Positions 30,816 to 40,610 are shown, counted from the stretch's first letter. The stretch: 64,000 nucleotides of DNA from Prochlorococcus marinus bv. HNLC1 (GCA_000218705.1 GL947594.1:975183-1039182), one strand, 5' to 3'. Notes: generated from the sequence alone by a model not told the origin. Numbers and translations: made by a program.

Positions 30816-31019
30816 ATGAGTAACAAAGGCCTTAAAGCCCCTGACGGCAGAATAAAAGACAGACTACCTGATGGTAGACCAGCAATAGCATGGGAAAGAA
30901 GATGGACTGAAGGTTCATTGCCTCTATGGCTAATTGCTACTGGTGGAGGTATAGCAGCAATCTTAGTTGTAGGTTTATTCTTTGCGGGATCTTATAATGG
31001 AGTTGGTGCAGGAGGTTAA
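30816..31019 (+). CDS. psbJ: Photosystem II protein J
   Basis: PsbJ is a single-helix PSII subunit near cytochrome b559. The 67-residue protein has a basic stromal start and then [20 protein letters not shown] leading into a Gly-rich helix and [13 protein letters not shown]. It is longer than typical cyanobacterial PsbJ at the N-terminus ([17 protein letters not shown]), as in other marine picocyanobacteria. It is convergent with mtnP; a perfect 12-base palindrome, GAGGTTAACCTC, spans the stop (31012-31023). Confidence 0.95.
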   Translation: MSNKGLKAPDGRIKDRLPDGRPAIAWERRWTEGSLPLWLIATGGGIAAILVVGLFFAGSYNGVGAGG

Positions 31020-31022
31020 CCT

Positions 31023-31922
31023 CTAATTCCAGTAATTATCTGTAAATATTCTAACTTTAGATTGAGCATCTTTTGATGCTTTACCTTTAGAAGTCATTAG
31101 CCCATCTTTCAAAGATTGATGGGCTTTACTTATTGGTCTGTTTGTATCAATCACTTTTGCTGTTTCATATACTATTTTGTTGGCTACTTCTGTATTGATC
31201 TTAAGATTTTCAATTACCATTTCAACAGATACTTCCTCTTGTTTTTGATTCCAACAATCATAATCAGTCACCATCGAAAGAGAAGCATAGGCAATTTCTG
31301 CTTCTCTCGCTAAACGCGCCTCTGTATGATTAGTCATCCCTATTATTGAACATCCCCATTGTCTATATAAATTAGATTCTGCTCTTGTAGAAAATGCAGG
31401 TCCTTCCATAGCTAAATAAGTACCTCCTCTATGTAATTGCCTCCCTGAAGGAATATTCTTATCACCAATATCACTTAATATTCCTGATAAATTTGCACAA
31501 AAAGGGTCTGCCATTATTACATGAGCAACTATATCCTCATTGAAAAATGTTGCAGGTCTATTATGTGTTCTATCAATAAATTGATCAGGTATGACAATAT
31601 CTAGTGGACGGATTTGTTCTTGAAGAGAACCAACGGCCGATGGAGCTATTATCCACCTTACGCCAATTGATCTCATGGCCCAAATATTAGCTTTATAAGG
31701 GACTTGAGTTGGATTAAATGTATGATTTCTTCCATGTCTCGCAATGAAAGCTAATTCTAAATTGCCAATATTAAAAATTCTTATTGCATCAGAGGGTTTA
31801 CCATAGGGGGTATCTACCTCAAATTCTTTTGAGCAATCCATCCCATTTATAGAATAAAAACCGCTCCCACCAATGATTCCCAATTTTGATTCTTTAATAG
31901 GTAATAAATGTTCTGTATTCAT
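31023..31922 (-). CDS. mtnP: S-methyl-5'-thioadenosine phosphorylase
   Basis: MtnP cleaves methylthioadenosine to adenine and methylthioribose-1-phosphate. The 299-residue protein shows GIIGGSGFYS at the N-terminus, RHGRNHTFNPTQVPYKANIW near residue 60, GGTYLAMEGPAFSTRAESN near 165 and GMTNHTEARLAREAEI near 195, all conserved in the family. It is divergent from the NDH-SelD fusion gene, 10 bases away. Confidence 0.95.
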   Translation of the reverse strand: MNTEHLLPIKESKLGIIGGSGFYSINGMDCSKEFEVDTPYGKPSDAIRIFNIGNLELAFIARHGRNHTFNPTQVPYKANIWAMRSIGVRWIIAPSAVGSLQEQIRPLDIVIPDQFIDRTHNRPATFFNEDIVAHVIMADPFCANLSGILSDIGDKNIPSGRQLHRGGTYLAMEGPAFSTRAESNLYRQWGCSIIGMTNHTEARLAREAEIAYASLSMVTDYDCWNQKQEEVSVEMVIENLKINTEVANKIVYETAKVIDTNRPISKAHQSLKDGLMTSKGKASKDAQSKVRIFTDNYWN

Positions 31923-31932
31923 TGAAAGTTAA

Positions 31933-34108
31933 ATGACTCTTAATCATCTTGTTTTAGTTGGAGGTGGACACACTAATGCTCTTTTAATGAAAAATTGGCT
32001 AATGAAGCCAAATTTAATGCCAGATGTTCCCATAACAATTATATCTAGAGATTCGTCTTTAGTTTATTCTTCGATGTATCCATCTGTTATTTCCAGATCA
32101 ATACGTTTAAAACAAAGTCTTATAGATATCTCTTCTTTAGCAAGTAGCGCAAAAATTTCTTTTATTAAGAGCGAGGTTAAGGATATTCAATTCAATAATC
32201 AAAAAATTATATTGAATAATAGACCTCCTCTCGAATACTCAAAAATTATTCTTAACTGCGGAAGTTCAACAAAAGTTTCTAAAGAATTTAGCGAATTAGT
32301 GAAAGAAAATATTGCTTGCACAATCAGACCATTTTTTCAATCTTATCAATTTATAAAAAGTGAGGATGCATTTAACACTAAAAATGAATTACCTTTCGTG
32401 GTAACTGGTAGTGGTCTTGGTGCTATTGAAATTGCATTTGCATTAAGAAAAAGATGGAAAAATAGAAAATTAATATTAGCTTGTAATCCAATAAAAATTT
32501 CAAGAAGATTTTTAAGAACATTAGAAATTTTTAATATTCAAATTAAGGAAGATATGAATTTTGATTATAAAAAAGTTCTTTTATGCACTGGTAATAGTCC
32601 ACATTCTTGGATCAAAAATAATATTTTAAAATTAGATAATAACGGTAGGATTATTACTAATCAATATTTAAGAGCAAAAGATTTTTTTAATATATATGCT
32701 GTAGGTGATTGTGCCTCTGTTGGAATCAATAAACGAAAATCATCGGGGATAATAGCCGTTAAGTCATCTAAAACTCTATGCAAAAATATAAATAATGATT
32801 TTGTTAATAAAGATTTGAGGAAATGGTTGCCTCAAAAACGCGGTTTACAAATAGTTAATTTATTTAATAATAACCAACCAAAGGCGTTTGCTATTTATGG
32901 GAAATTAGTCGTAGGTCCATCTCGTTTGTTTTGGGTTTTAAAAAATATTTTAGATACTAACTTTTTGCAACAATTCAAAAAACCTTTCATGAACTCTAAT
33001 GAAAATAAATCAAATATTTCTCTTATGGATTGCAGGGGTTGTGCCGCAAAAATTCCTCAAAATGTACTTAATGAATCATTAATAAATTCAAAGTTAAAAA
33101 CATTTGCTGATTTCCCAGAAGATGCTTCTGAAATATATAGGAGTGATAAAGATATTATTCTTGAGAGCTTAGATGGTTTTCCTTCTCTAATAAGTGATCC
33201 TTGGTTAAATGCAAAAATTACTGCTTTACATGCATGTTCTGATTTATGGGCTTGTGGAGCTAAATTAATAACTGGACAAGTTTTAATATCAATTCCTAAG
33301 ATTGATAATGCTTTTCAGAATTATATTTTTTCTCAAAGCCTTAGATGGTATAAGATCTATCTTTGATGAGTTAGGAGCAGAAATAATTGGAGGACATACG
33401 TTTGAATCAAGAAATTATTCACATAAGCCATATACTCTTGGAGTTGACCTGGCTCTATCAGTTCAAGGTGTATTAAAAGTGGGCCAAAGCCCCTGGAATA
33501 AATATGGCATGAAGCCTGGAGATGTTCTTCTAATGTCAAGACCTTTGGGTGTTGGTATTTTTTTTGCAGCATGTATGCAAAATATAAATGTGTATGAAAG
33601 TTATGACGAGATTTTTAAAAATTTAGTTACCAGTCAGCAAAAATTAGTTGAAAATATTCAAAGTATTCAAGAAAAGTTTGAAATTCAAATAGTTAATGCA
33701 GCAACTGATATTACTGGTTATGGATTTTTAGGTCATCTTAATGAAATGATTCAGGCAACTAATGCAAAGAGAAGAAAAGAAAATCTTGAAGATATCAAGG
33801 TCGTTTTGAATCTGAATTCATTTGAAGCTTATCCAGGTGTAATTGATTTAATAAATAAAGGAATAAAAAGTTCTTTGTTTGAGGAGAATTATAAAATTTT
33901 AGATTCTTTAAGATATGAATCTGATGAACCAATCATTGATTTTGTTCTTGAGAATAGTATTAATCCTGAAGAGGGGAAAACAATAAAAAAACTATTGTGC
34001 GATCCACAAACTTGCGGTCCGTTATTAATAAGTTGTAATGAGAAGTTTGAGAAATATCTTGATAACAATTGGTATAAAGTTGGAATAGTGGATAATAAGG
34101 ATAATTAA
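31933..34108 (+). CDS. selD: Fusion of NDH-2-like flavoprotein and selenide, water dikinase (SelD), frameshifted
   Basis: The first about 350 residues form an FAD/NAD-binding oxidoreductase starting LVLVGGGHTNALLM with IYAVGDCASVG as the second FAD motif. The C-terminal part is SelD: MDCRGCAAKIP with the expected reactive Cys region, LESLDGFPSLISDPW, IIGGHTFES and NAATDITGYGFLGHL. The frame breaks in a run of six T near 33330; with five T it reads IFLKALDGIRSIFDELGAE without loss. SelD makes selenophosphate. Such N-terminal NDH fusions are known in cyanobacteria, but the role of the flavoprotein half is unclear. It ends in a TTAA shared with the CCA enzyme gene. Confidence 0.88.
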
Positions 34109-35352
34109 TGCTTCCTTAGGTTATCTATTTGTATAAATCTTAATCTTTTCAGCTCATCTCCCATCTCTTTCCCAGGTTTCCAGCCCTCCTCTTTTAATAT
34201 CTTTCCATTCTTGTCACTTTTAATATATCTATAAGTAATCAACCATCTTAAAAAATTACGCCAAAATTTACCTCCATCACAAATAATTAACTTTACGGTT
34301 TCAGGATCTAAATTCTTTTCTTCAATAAAATTGGTCCAGCTTGATGGAGAAAATTTATAAAAAGACTTTTCATTATCTATTAAAGAATTTTTTATTTCTA
34401 AAAATTCTTTTAAATATTTTTTCTCTTTTTGATTTATTAAAAATCTATCTGAAATTATTTCTAATGATTTTGAATCTTTGATTAGAAAAAGAATAGAGTT
34501 TCCATTGAGCCTTTTTATCCAATTTAAACCTCTGATAAATTTATTATGAAGTTTTATATTTTCATTTAATAGTGATAAAACTTTCCATTCTTCTAAAGTT
34601 CTAAGTATTTCTGTTAAATTATCATATTTAAATATTTCAGTAAGTTCCATTCTTATTCTTATACTTATACCTGGTGGAAATTTAAAACCATACTTATTCT
34701 TAGTGTATTTCCATGGCCATTTATTGAGGACTGTTTGTGCTTGATGTAAAGAATCTTTTGATATCTTAAAACCAAATCTTGTTGCATATTTTGAACATCT
34801 TAATAATCTACTTGGATCATCTCTGATGCTATTTTCATGTAAAAGATTAAGCTCCTTATTTTTAATATGACAAATACCATTAAATGGATCATATAACTTC
34901 TTCTCTGAAATTTCATAAGCGATTGAATTTATACTAAAGTCTCTTCTTTTTAAGTCATTTTCAATACTTGAATCAAATACTGAAGGATTTAATCCAGGGG
35001 CAAGATATTTTTCCTCTCTAGCAGAAGCAATATCAATTTTAATATTGTCAATATTTATTTCTACAGTGTTGTAAAGTTCGAATTCTTTTATCAAACAAAT
35101 TTTTACATTTTTAATATTTTTTTTTATAAATCTTGCCAATGATAATGACGAGCCTTCAATAACAAGATCATAATCAGGACTTTTTAATACATGATTTGAA
35201 TGAAATTTTTTAATTAGTAAATCTCTTATATAGCCTCCGACAAATGCAACTTTTATATCTTTGTGGATTTCTAAGTAATTTGTAAGTATTGTGAATAAAT
35301 TAAAAGGTGTATTCTTTAATTCTGCATAAAGATATGAATTTAAATTATCCAT
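34105..35352 (-). CDS. CCA tRNA nucleotidyltransferase / polyA polymerase family (class II)
   Basis: This 415-residue protein has the class II nucleotidyltransferase head: FVGGYIRDLL near residue 38, the metal-binding DYDLVIEG near 63, RRDFSINSIAYE near 140 and DPSRLLRCSKYATRFGF near 180. The tRNAs seen in this window do not encode CCA, which fits a need for this enzyme. The C-terminal half is lysine-rich and poorly conserved. It lies 6 bases downstream of the helicase gene on the same strand. Confidence 0.9.
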   Translation of the reverse strand: MDNLNSYLYAELKNTPFNLFTILTNYLEIHKDIKVAFVGGYIRDLLIKKFHSNHVLKSPDYDLVIEGSSLSLARFIKKNIKNVKICLIKEFELYNTVEINIDNIKIDIASAREEKYLAPGLNPSVFDSSIENDLKRRDFSINSIAYEISEKKLYDPFNGICHIKNKELNLLHENSIRDDPSRLLRCSKYATRFGFKISKDSLHQAQTVLNKWPWKYTKNKYGFKFPPGISIRIRMELTEIFKYDNLTEILRTLEEWKVLSLLNENIKLHNKFIRGLNWIKRLNGNSILFLIKDSKSLEIISDRFLINQKEKKYLKEFLEIKNSLIDNEKSFYKFSPSSWTNFIEEKNLDPETVKLIICDGGKFWRNFLRWLITYRYIKSDKNGKILKEEGWKPGKEMGDELKRLRFIQIDNLRKH

Positions 35353-35358
35353 ATTTAA

Positions 35359-37767
35359 TTAAGAATTAATAGACCTTATTGGTGCTATTCGTGGATCTAG
35401 GATTTTACTACCCTTATCACCAAATTTAACTGCTAGTGAAATTTTTTCTCCACTTCCAAAAATATGAATAATTTCGCCCTTACCAAATTTTGAATGTAAT
35501 AACAGATCTCCAAGTTTCCATTTCTCTCCTTTAGTGGGACCAGAATAAAGTCTTCTAACAGAATTAATTGGCGTATTTTTAACAAAATTATTATTTCGAT
35601 CAACTCTTGTTAAACGATCTAAATGAAAATCTCTTTTTAACGAAATTCCACCACTCTGAGGGATCTCTCCATCAATTAATTCTTCTGGAATCTCTTGAAG
35701 AAATATAGAAGGGATTGTAACTTCTCTATTCCCTCCCCATAATCTTCTCTCTCTAGCATGAGTTAAAAATAGTCTTTCTTTAGCTCTAGTTAGTCCTACA
35801 TAACATAATCTTCTCTCTTCTTCTAATAAGGATGGTGTATCAATAGATCTATAGCTAGGGAAAAGACCTTGCTCAAGTCCTGTTATGAAAACATTTTGAA
35901 ATTCCAAGCCCTTACTATTATGCAAAGTCATTAAAGTAACAGAATTTGATACATTTTTTTTATTATCATCGCTGTCAGTAGTTAGAGCAGCAGTAGCTAA
36001 AAAACCCTCCGCATCTCCATTCTCAGTTTCTTCCTCATATTGAATAGCAGCATTAACCAATTCTTGGAGATTGTTTCTTCTATCCTCTGACTCATCAGTC
36101 CCACTCATTATTAATTCATTAAGATATCCACTTTTTTCTAGAATTAATTGTAAGAGTTGAGATGGACCTGAATTCTCTACATAACAAGTTAATTCATTCA
36201 TCAGTTCTGTAAATTGATTTATCCCTTTTGAAGATCTTCCTATAGTAGAGATTAAGCACTCTTTATTATTAATAACTTCCCACAAAGGTAATTCCAGTTT
36301 ATTAGCTATTTCATTAAGTTTCTCTATTGTGGTTTTACCTATACCTCTCCTAGGAACATTGATAATCCTTAAAAGACTAATATTATCTGCATTATTTATT
36401 AGAACTTTTAAATATGCAATAGCATCCTTTATCTCTTTGCGATCATAAAAACGTAATCCTCCATAAATGGTATAGGGAATCCTCCACCTAACTAAAGATT
36501 CTTCCATCACTCTTGACTGAGCTCTGGTTCTATATAAAATTGCGAATTTACTCCAATTTGGTGAATTGTTCTTACTACTTAAGCTTCTTATTTTACTCGT
36601 AATAGCTTCTGCTTCGGATATCTCATCATCACAGCTTATTAGTTTTAATGGCTCTCCATCGCTTTTGGTTGCTTTTAGTACTTTTTCTATTCTTTCAGTA
36701 TTATTTTCAATTAATGAATTTGCTGCACTGAGAATATTTGATGTTGATCGATAGTTATTTTCTAATTTTATAACGCAATCACTTTTATCATTTGGTTTAT
36801 TTTTAAAGTCTTCTTTAAAACCAATTAGTATTCTAAAATCTGCAGCTCTAAAGCTATATATACTTTGATCTGCATCACCAACAACAAATATTGATCTATC
36901 TTTCCATTCAAAGAATTGTTCTGAATCAGTATCCCCAGTTGTAATTAATTTAATAAGCTCATATTGGGTTCTATTTGTATCTTGATATTCATCAATAAGA
37001 ATATGCATAAATCTTTTATGCCAATATTCTCTAACTTTATGATTTTGCCTTAATAAAAATACTGGTAATAATAATAGATCATCAAAATCAAGAGCATTGT
37101 TTCTTGAAAGTGCAATTCTATATCTCATATATGCATCGGCAATAAGTTTATCGATTTGATTTTCAGATTTTTCTTCAAGTTCTTTAGGAGTTAAACATTG
37201 ATTCTTTGCGTTGCTAATGGCCCATTTTATTTTTTTTGGGTTGAATTTTTTAGGATCTAATTGCATCTCTTTGGTAATAATCTCCTTTAAAAGAGTTTGA
37301 GAATCTGTTTCGTCATATATAGAAAATTGTCTATTCCATGAAAGGCCATCTGGATCTTTATATTTATCAATATCAAATCTTAATAACCTCGAAAATAATG
37401 AATGAAATGTTCCTATCCATAAGTCTTGCAATCTTTCTTGATGTATAACAGTTCTCAGTTGATTTTGATCAAATTCTTTTAATGTTGACCATGGCTGACC
37501 AAAGCGTATAGTTGCAAGCTCTTTCGCAAGTATGATTTCAAGTCTTTGTTTCATCTCTTTAGCCGCTTTATTGGTAAAAGTCACCGCTAAGATGTTGTAA
37601 GGATTTACGTTATTATTTTCAATTAAATTAGCGATTCTATGAGTAAGAGCTTTAGTCTTTCCACTACCCGCACCGGCTACTACAAGTAATGGTCCATAAA
37701 TATGGTTTACAGCTTCAAATTGTTCTTTATTAAGTGATTCAAAAAGGAAATTGTTTTGTGGAGACAC
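35359..37767 (-). CDS. UvrD/PcrA-family ATP-dependent DNA helicase
   Basis: This 802-residue SF1A helicase contains motif I GAGSGKTKALTHRI near residue 33, motif II LIDEYQDTNRTQYEL near 250, QSIYSFRAADF (motif III), motif V LMTLHNSKGLEFQNVF and motif VI YVGLTRAKERLFLTHARER. The C-terminal 60 residues (GEKWKLGDLLLHSKFGKGEI) form the tudor-like domain that binds RNA polymerase in PcrA/UvrD. It takes part in repair and replication-fork clearing. A small unknown gene lies 22 bases upstream. Confidence 0.95.
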   Translation of the reverse strand: MSPQNNFLFESLNKEQFEAVNHIYGPLLVVAGAGSGKTKALTHRIANLIENNNVNPYNILAVTFTNKAAKEMKQRLEIILAKELATIRFGQPWSTLKEFDQNQLRTVIHQERLQDLWIGTFHSLFSRLLRFDIDKYKDPDGLSWNRQFSIYDETDSQTLLKEIITKEMQLDPKKFNPKKIKWAISNAKNQCLTPKELEEKSENQIDKLIADAYMRYRIALSRNNALDFDDLLLLPVFLLRQNHKVREYWHKRFMHILIDEYQDTNRTQYELIKLITTGDTDSEQFFEWKDRSIFVVGDADQSIYSFRAADFRILIGFKEDFKNKPNDKSDCVIKLENNYRSTSNILSAANSLIENNTERIEKVLKATKSDGEPLKLISCDDEISEAEAITSKIRSLSSKNNSPNWSKFAILYRTRAQSRVMEESLVRWRIPYTIYGGLRFYDRKEIKDAIAYLKVLINNADNISLLRIINVPRRGIGKTTIEKLNEIANKLELPLWEVINNKECLISTIGRSSKGINQFTELMNELTCYVENSGPSQLLQLILEKSGYLNELIMSGTDESEDRRNNLQELVNAAIQYEEETENGDAEGFLATAALTTDSDDNKKNVSNSVTLMTLHNSKGLEFQNVFITGLEQGLFPSYRSIDTPSLLEEERRLCYVGLTRAKERLFLTHARERRLWGGNREVTIPSIFLQEIPEELIDGEIPQSGGISLKRDFHLDRLTRVDRNNNFVKNTPINSVRRLYSGPTKGEKWKLGDLLLHSKFGKGEIIHIFGSGEKISLAVKFGDKGSKILDPRIAPIRSINS

Positions 37768-37789
37768 AGTTTAAATTATTAAAAAAGGA

Positions 37790-37996
37790 TTAACCTTCTA
37801 CTCTTGAAGATGGGGGAGTTTCTAAACTTTTTAATATTATTTTTAATTCATTGATCTCAGAATTATTATCGATAATTTCTTGAGATAATTTATGAGGGAT
37901 TCTTAACTTATTACTTCTATTGATAATTTCATTTTCTAACCTTTCTTTATAGGAAGAAATCAATTTTTTTGATAATAGGATGTCTTGCTTATCCAA
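37790..37996 (-). CDS. Small conserved hypothetical protein
   Basis: This 68-residue, charged and probably helical protein (KKLISSYKERLENEIINRSN) ends in SLETPPSSRVEG. I do not recognise a domain. Its position 22 bases upstream of the helicase gene on the same strand suggests cotranscription. The helix-rich, hydrophilic composition could suit a small accessory or binding protein, but no function can be assigned. Confidence 0.6.
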   Translation of the reverse strand: MDKQDILLSKKLISSYKERLENEIINRSNKLRIPHKLSQEIIDNNSEINELKIILKSLETPPSSRVEG

Positions 37997-38217
37997 AATT
38001 TAGTTAATACCAATATGTGATTACCATAGCGTATTATTTAGTAAATTTAACTATATATAATTTTTTATAAATATCAAAGTTTAAAATATTTTATTTTGTT
38101 TTTTTCATTAAGAAGAGTTGCTTTATCGCTTTGTTAAGGTTTAAAAATTAAAAGTTTGTACTATTGTTATAAAGTCTCTTTTATATGAGTGACTGAAATT
38201 ACTTCCGATTCAAAAGG

Positions 38218-38745
38218 ATGCCAAATCTTAGCGATAATAAACTTCTTGCAAAACATCTTCAAATTTCAAATTTACTTGATAAGAATTTTGAAAGCATTCA
38301 AGAATTTGTAAATACTGCAAATACCAGATTGGATGCAATTAATTCAATAACAAATAATTCACATGCTATTGCTGCAGATGCTGTTACAGCAATGATTTGT
38401 GAGAATGAGGATTCTTTAAATTCAAATAATTCAATTAATACTACAAATAAGATGTCTGTCTGCCTGAGAGATGGTGAAATTATTCTTAGATATGTTACTT
38501 ATTTATTAATTACTAACGATGATTCTATTTTAGAAAAAAGTTGCTTAAAAGATCTTAAAAATACTTATTTATCTTTAGGTGTTCCTATCCCTAATGCAAT
38601 AAGGGTTGTAGAGCTGATTAGAGATGCAACTATATCTGATATAAAAACCACAATGAATTTAACTGCTGAAAACAAGATTATAATGTCAAATCTAATTAAA
38701 GAAACTAGAATTTATTTTGAGAAAATAGTCAATTTACTCAAGTAA
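38218..38745 (+). CDS. cpeB: Degenerate phycoerythrin beta subunit
   Basis: This 175-residue protein keeps the phycobiliprotein beta fold, and its numbering matches classical CpeB. Asp54, Cys61 (AMICEN), Cys82 (SVCLRDGEIILRYVTY) and Cys109 (KSCLKDLKNTYLSLGVP) align. Cys50, needed with Cys61 for the doubly linked bilin, is Ala here, and the C-terminal bilin Cys near 159-165 is missing. Only the Cys82 site is fully canonical. No cpeA or phycobilisome gene is near. This matches the lone, fast-evolving cpeB of high-light Prochlorococcus, thought to act as a photoreceptor or relic rather than an antenna. It converges on the CpeS-like gene with an 8-base overlap. Confidence 0.93.
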   Translation: MPNLSDNKLLAKHLQISNLLDKNFESIQEFVNTANTRLDAINSITNNSHAIAADAVTAMICENEDSLNSNNSINTTNKMSVCLRDGEIILRYVTYLLITNDDSILEKSCLKDLKNTYLSLGVPIPNAIRVVELIRDATISDIKTTMNLTAENKIIMSNLIKETRIYFEKIVNLLK

Positions 38746-39277
38746 TTATTTTTCTTATCTCGGTAGCATGGGATGTTTGCAAAATCCCCTTATTTATTTT
38801 GTTTTTAATAACTGAATATCTAGAGCGAACATTTTCAGTTAAAAACCAAATTTTTTCCTCACTTATTGTTGAGTTATATTCGGTCTCAATATTAAAAGTA
38901 TTGCTTTCGTCAATAATATATCGAGAAGATGAAGGTATTTGCTCTGCATATCCCTTGTCCTTTATTAATATTCCTGTAAATTCATCTTTTGGAGCAAAAA
39001 TTAAAATTGTATTACTTTCGTGAGATTTATTTTCAGTTGGCCATTCACTAAAAGATTTCCATGTAATTTTAATTGCGAATGATATTTTTATAGAGGAATT
39101 AAATCTATTTTTAATTTCTAAGACTTCTTTACTGCCTATATTCTGATATGAGATTATTAAGCTGCTATTAGTATTTTCAAATTCTTGGAAAGCTAAAGTG
39201 TGTGTACTCCTTATAGATTTCCACTCACCAATACTTTTATCAATAAATTCTTTAATTGTTATTAAATTCTTCTTCAA
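38738..39277 (-). CDS. cpeS: CpeS/CpcS-like phycobiliprotein lyase
   Basis: This 179-residue protein resembles the CpcS/CpeS lipocalin-type lyases that attach bilins to Cys82-type sites. It opens with a helix (TIKEFIDKSIGEWKSIRSTHTLAFQEFENTNS) matching the family's SxGxWxSxRSxH segment, and later has ISEEKIWFLTENVRSRYSVIK, the conserved IWFxxxNLRxRxS strand. Its pairing with a cpeB that keeps only Cys82 is consistent. The start overlaps the end of the small gene at 39252 by 26 bases. Confidence 0.85.
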   Translation of the reverse strand: MKKNLITIKEFIDKSIGEWKSIRSTHTLAFQEFENTNSSLIISYQNIGSKEVLEIKNRFNSSIKISFAIKITWKSFSEWPTENKSHESNTILIFAPKDEFTGILIKDKGYAEQIPSSSRYIIDESNTFNIETEYNSTISEEKIWFLTENVRSRYSVIKNKINKGILQTSHATEIRKIIT

Positions 39278-39443
39278 GTTTTTCTTCTACAGAATGATTA
39301 GTTGCTTTTTGAATCATTCTTACCATTGAATCTATCATTAAATTTTTAGCAGATGTTATTTTGGTTCCAGATGGTGTAGTTGATATTTGCTCTCCAGGAC
39401 GGTTATAAGATGTAGGTCTAAATTGAGTCATTCGTAATTTCAA
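39252..39443 (-). CDS. Small hypothetical protein coupled to cpeS
   Basis: This frame has 63 residues, or 59 if it starts at the internal MTQFRPTSYN. It contains ISTTPSGTKITSAKNLM and a helical, acidic end (HSVEEKLEEEF). I do not recognise the family. It overlaps cpeS by 26 bases on the same strand, so the two are very likely cotranscribed and translationally coupled, which suggests a role in the remnant phycoerythrin pathway. That link is inference only. Confidence 0.6.
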   Translation of the reverse strand: MKLRMTQFRPTSYNRPGEQISTTPSGTKITSAKNLMIDSMVRMIQKATNHSVEEKLEEEFNNN

Positions 39444-39702
39444 TTCCTTTTACAGTTACATATTCTTGCATAAATTTATACCATCAAGATTTTTTTTTGC
39501 AAAATGTCATATCTTCTTAATTGAAATTAATTATTTCAAGATAATTCTGAAAAATATTGATTATTAGAGAGACTAATACTCTATGAAAAAATTTATTATG
39601 AGAAGGTGAGGGTGAATAATTTTATGATTTAGTTATTAGTATTAATAAATATTCAAATACAATTAGATTTTATATCTAACCAGATTTTGGAAAACCCTTA
39701 AA

Positions 39703-40341
39703 TTATCGATTTGAAATGGAGACTCTTTTTTTAATTAAACCAGTAATAATGGCAAGACCAAACATTCCTATCATTGCAAAACCTATATAAACTGCATCAG
39801 CTAATCCTGCTCCTACTGCAACAGCTACAGCATCAAATATTACAAGACATAGGAGTAAAGAAAAAGTAAATATTCGCCACTTTGTGCCACCTAGGCCTAA
39901 TCCATAACTAAGAAAGTCAAAAAGTCCTGTCATTAAGACTCCAGTCATTAAAAAGAAATTTCCCTCAAGTTGATTTTCATTAAAACTTTCAATTCTCTTC
40001 ATTGCCTTATTCCCAACTAAGCGTTTTACGGGATCTCTCCCTAACTTTCTTGCGATTAAAAAAGCAATTTGACATGAGATGAAATCAGAAAAGAATATAG
40101 TTAAATAAGCAGTTTTGAAATCAAGAACAGTTCCAGCAAGAATTGCATATGGAAGATTTGATATTACTGGGAAAATAGTGCTAATACTTCGAAGAATAAA
40201 TATTCCTATGGGCGCCCATGGCCCCATACTCTGAACAATCAGATTAATCTCTTCTTTCCATTCAACGACTATAAAATAGTAAAAAAGGATTGCAGCTAGT
40301 ACACATAGAGAAATTAAAACAAACTTTTTTAACTTCTTCAT
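39703..40341 (-). CDS. TVP38/TMEM64 (VTT domain) family membrane protein
   Basis: This 212-residue protein has five to six hydrophobic segments. The VTT/DedA-like core appears in WAPIGIFILRSISTIFPVIS, NLPYAILAGTVLDF and FFSDFISCQIAFLIARKLGRD, with the re-entrant-loop-like Pro and Arg pattern. Relatives are lipid scramblases or transport-related proteins. The basic C-terminus (LIKKRVSIS) is probably cytoplasmic. It lies alone between gaps of about 260 bases on each side, in the sparse accessory stretch. Confidence 0.8.
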   Translation of the reverse strand: MKKLKKFVLISLCVLAAILFYYFIVVEWKEEINLIVQSMGPWAPIGIFILRSISTIFPVISNLPYAILAGTVLDFKTAYLTIFFSDFISCQIAFLIARKLGRDPVKRLVGNKAMKRIESFNENQLEGNFFLMTGVLMTGLFDFLSYGLGLGGTKWRIFTFSLLLCLVIFDAVAVAVGAGLADAVYIGFAMIGMFGLAIITGLIKKRVSISNR

Positions 40342-40610
40342 CTCTCAATATTTAAGTTGAATTTCTTTATAAACATCATAAATGTTACCCGCATACGTAA
40401 ATATAGCTTTAATGTTGATTAAGAGTCTATCAAATATTTGTAAACAACCAAATCATAAGAAAGTTATCTTACGGGTTTATATATTTATGTGTTGGATATT
40501 AATCTTTAAATATAGTAATTATTGATTATCGAAGCGCAATTTTCTTCATAATAATGTTTATCTTTAAAGGTTTTAAGTTGCTATGCTAATTGAAGATTAT
40601 TTAATTAATT

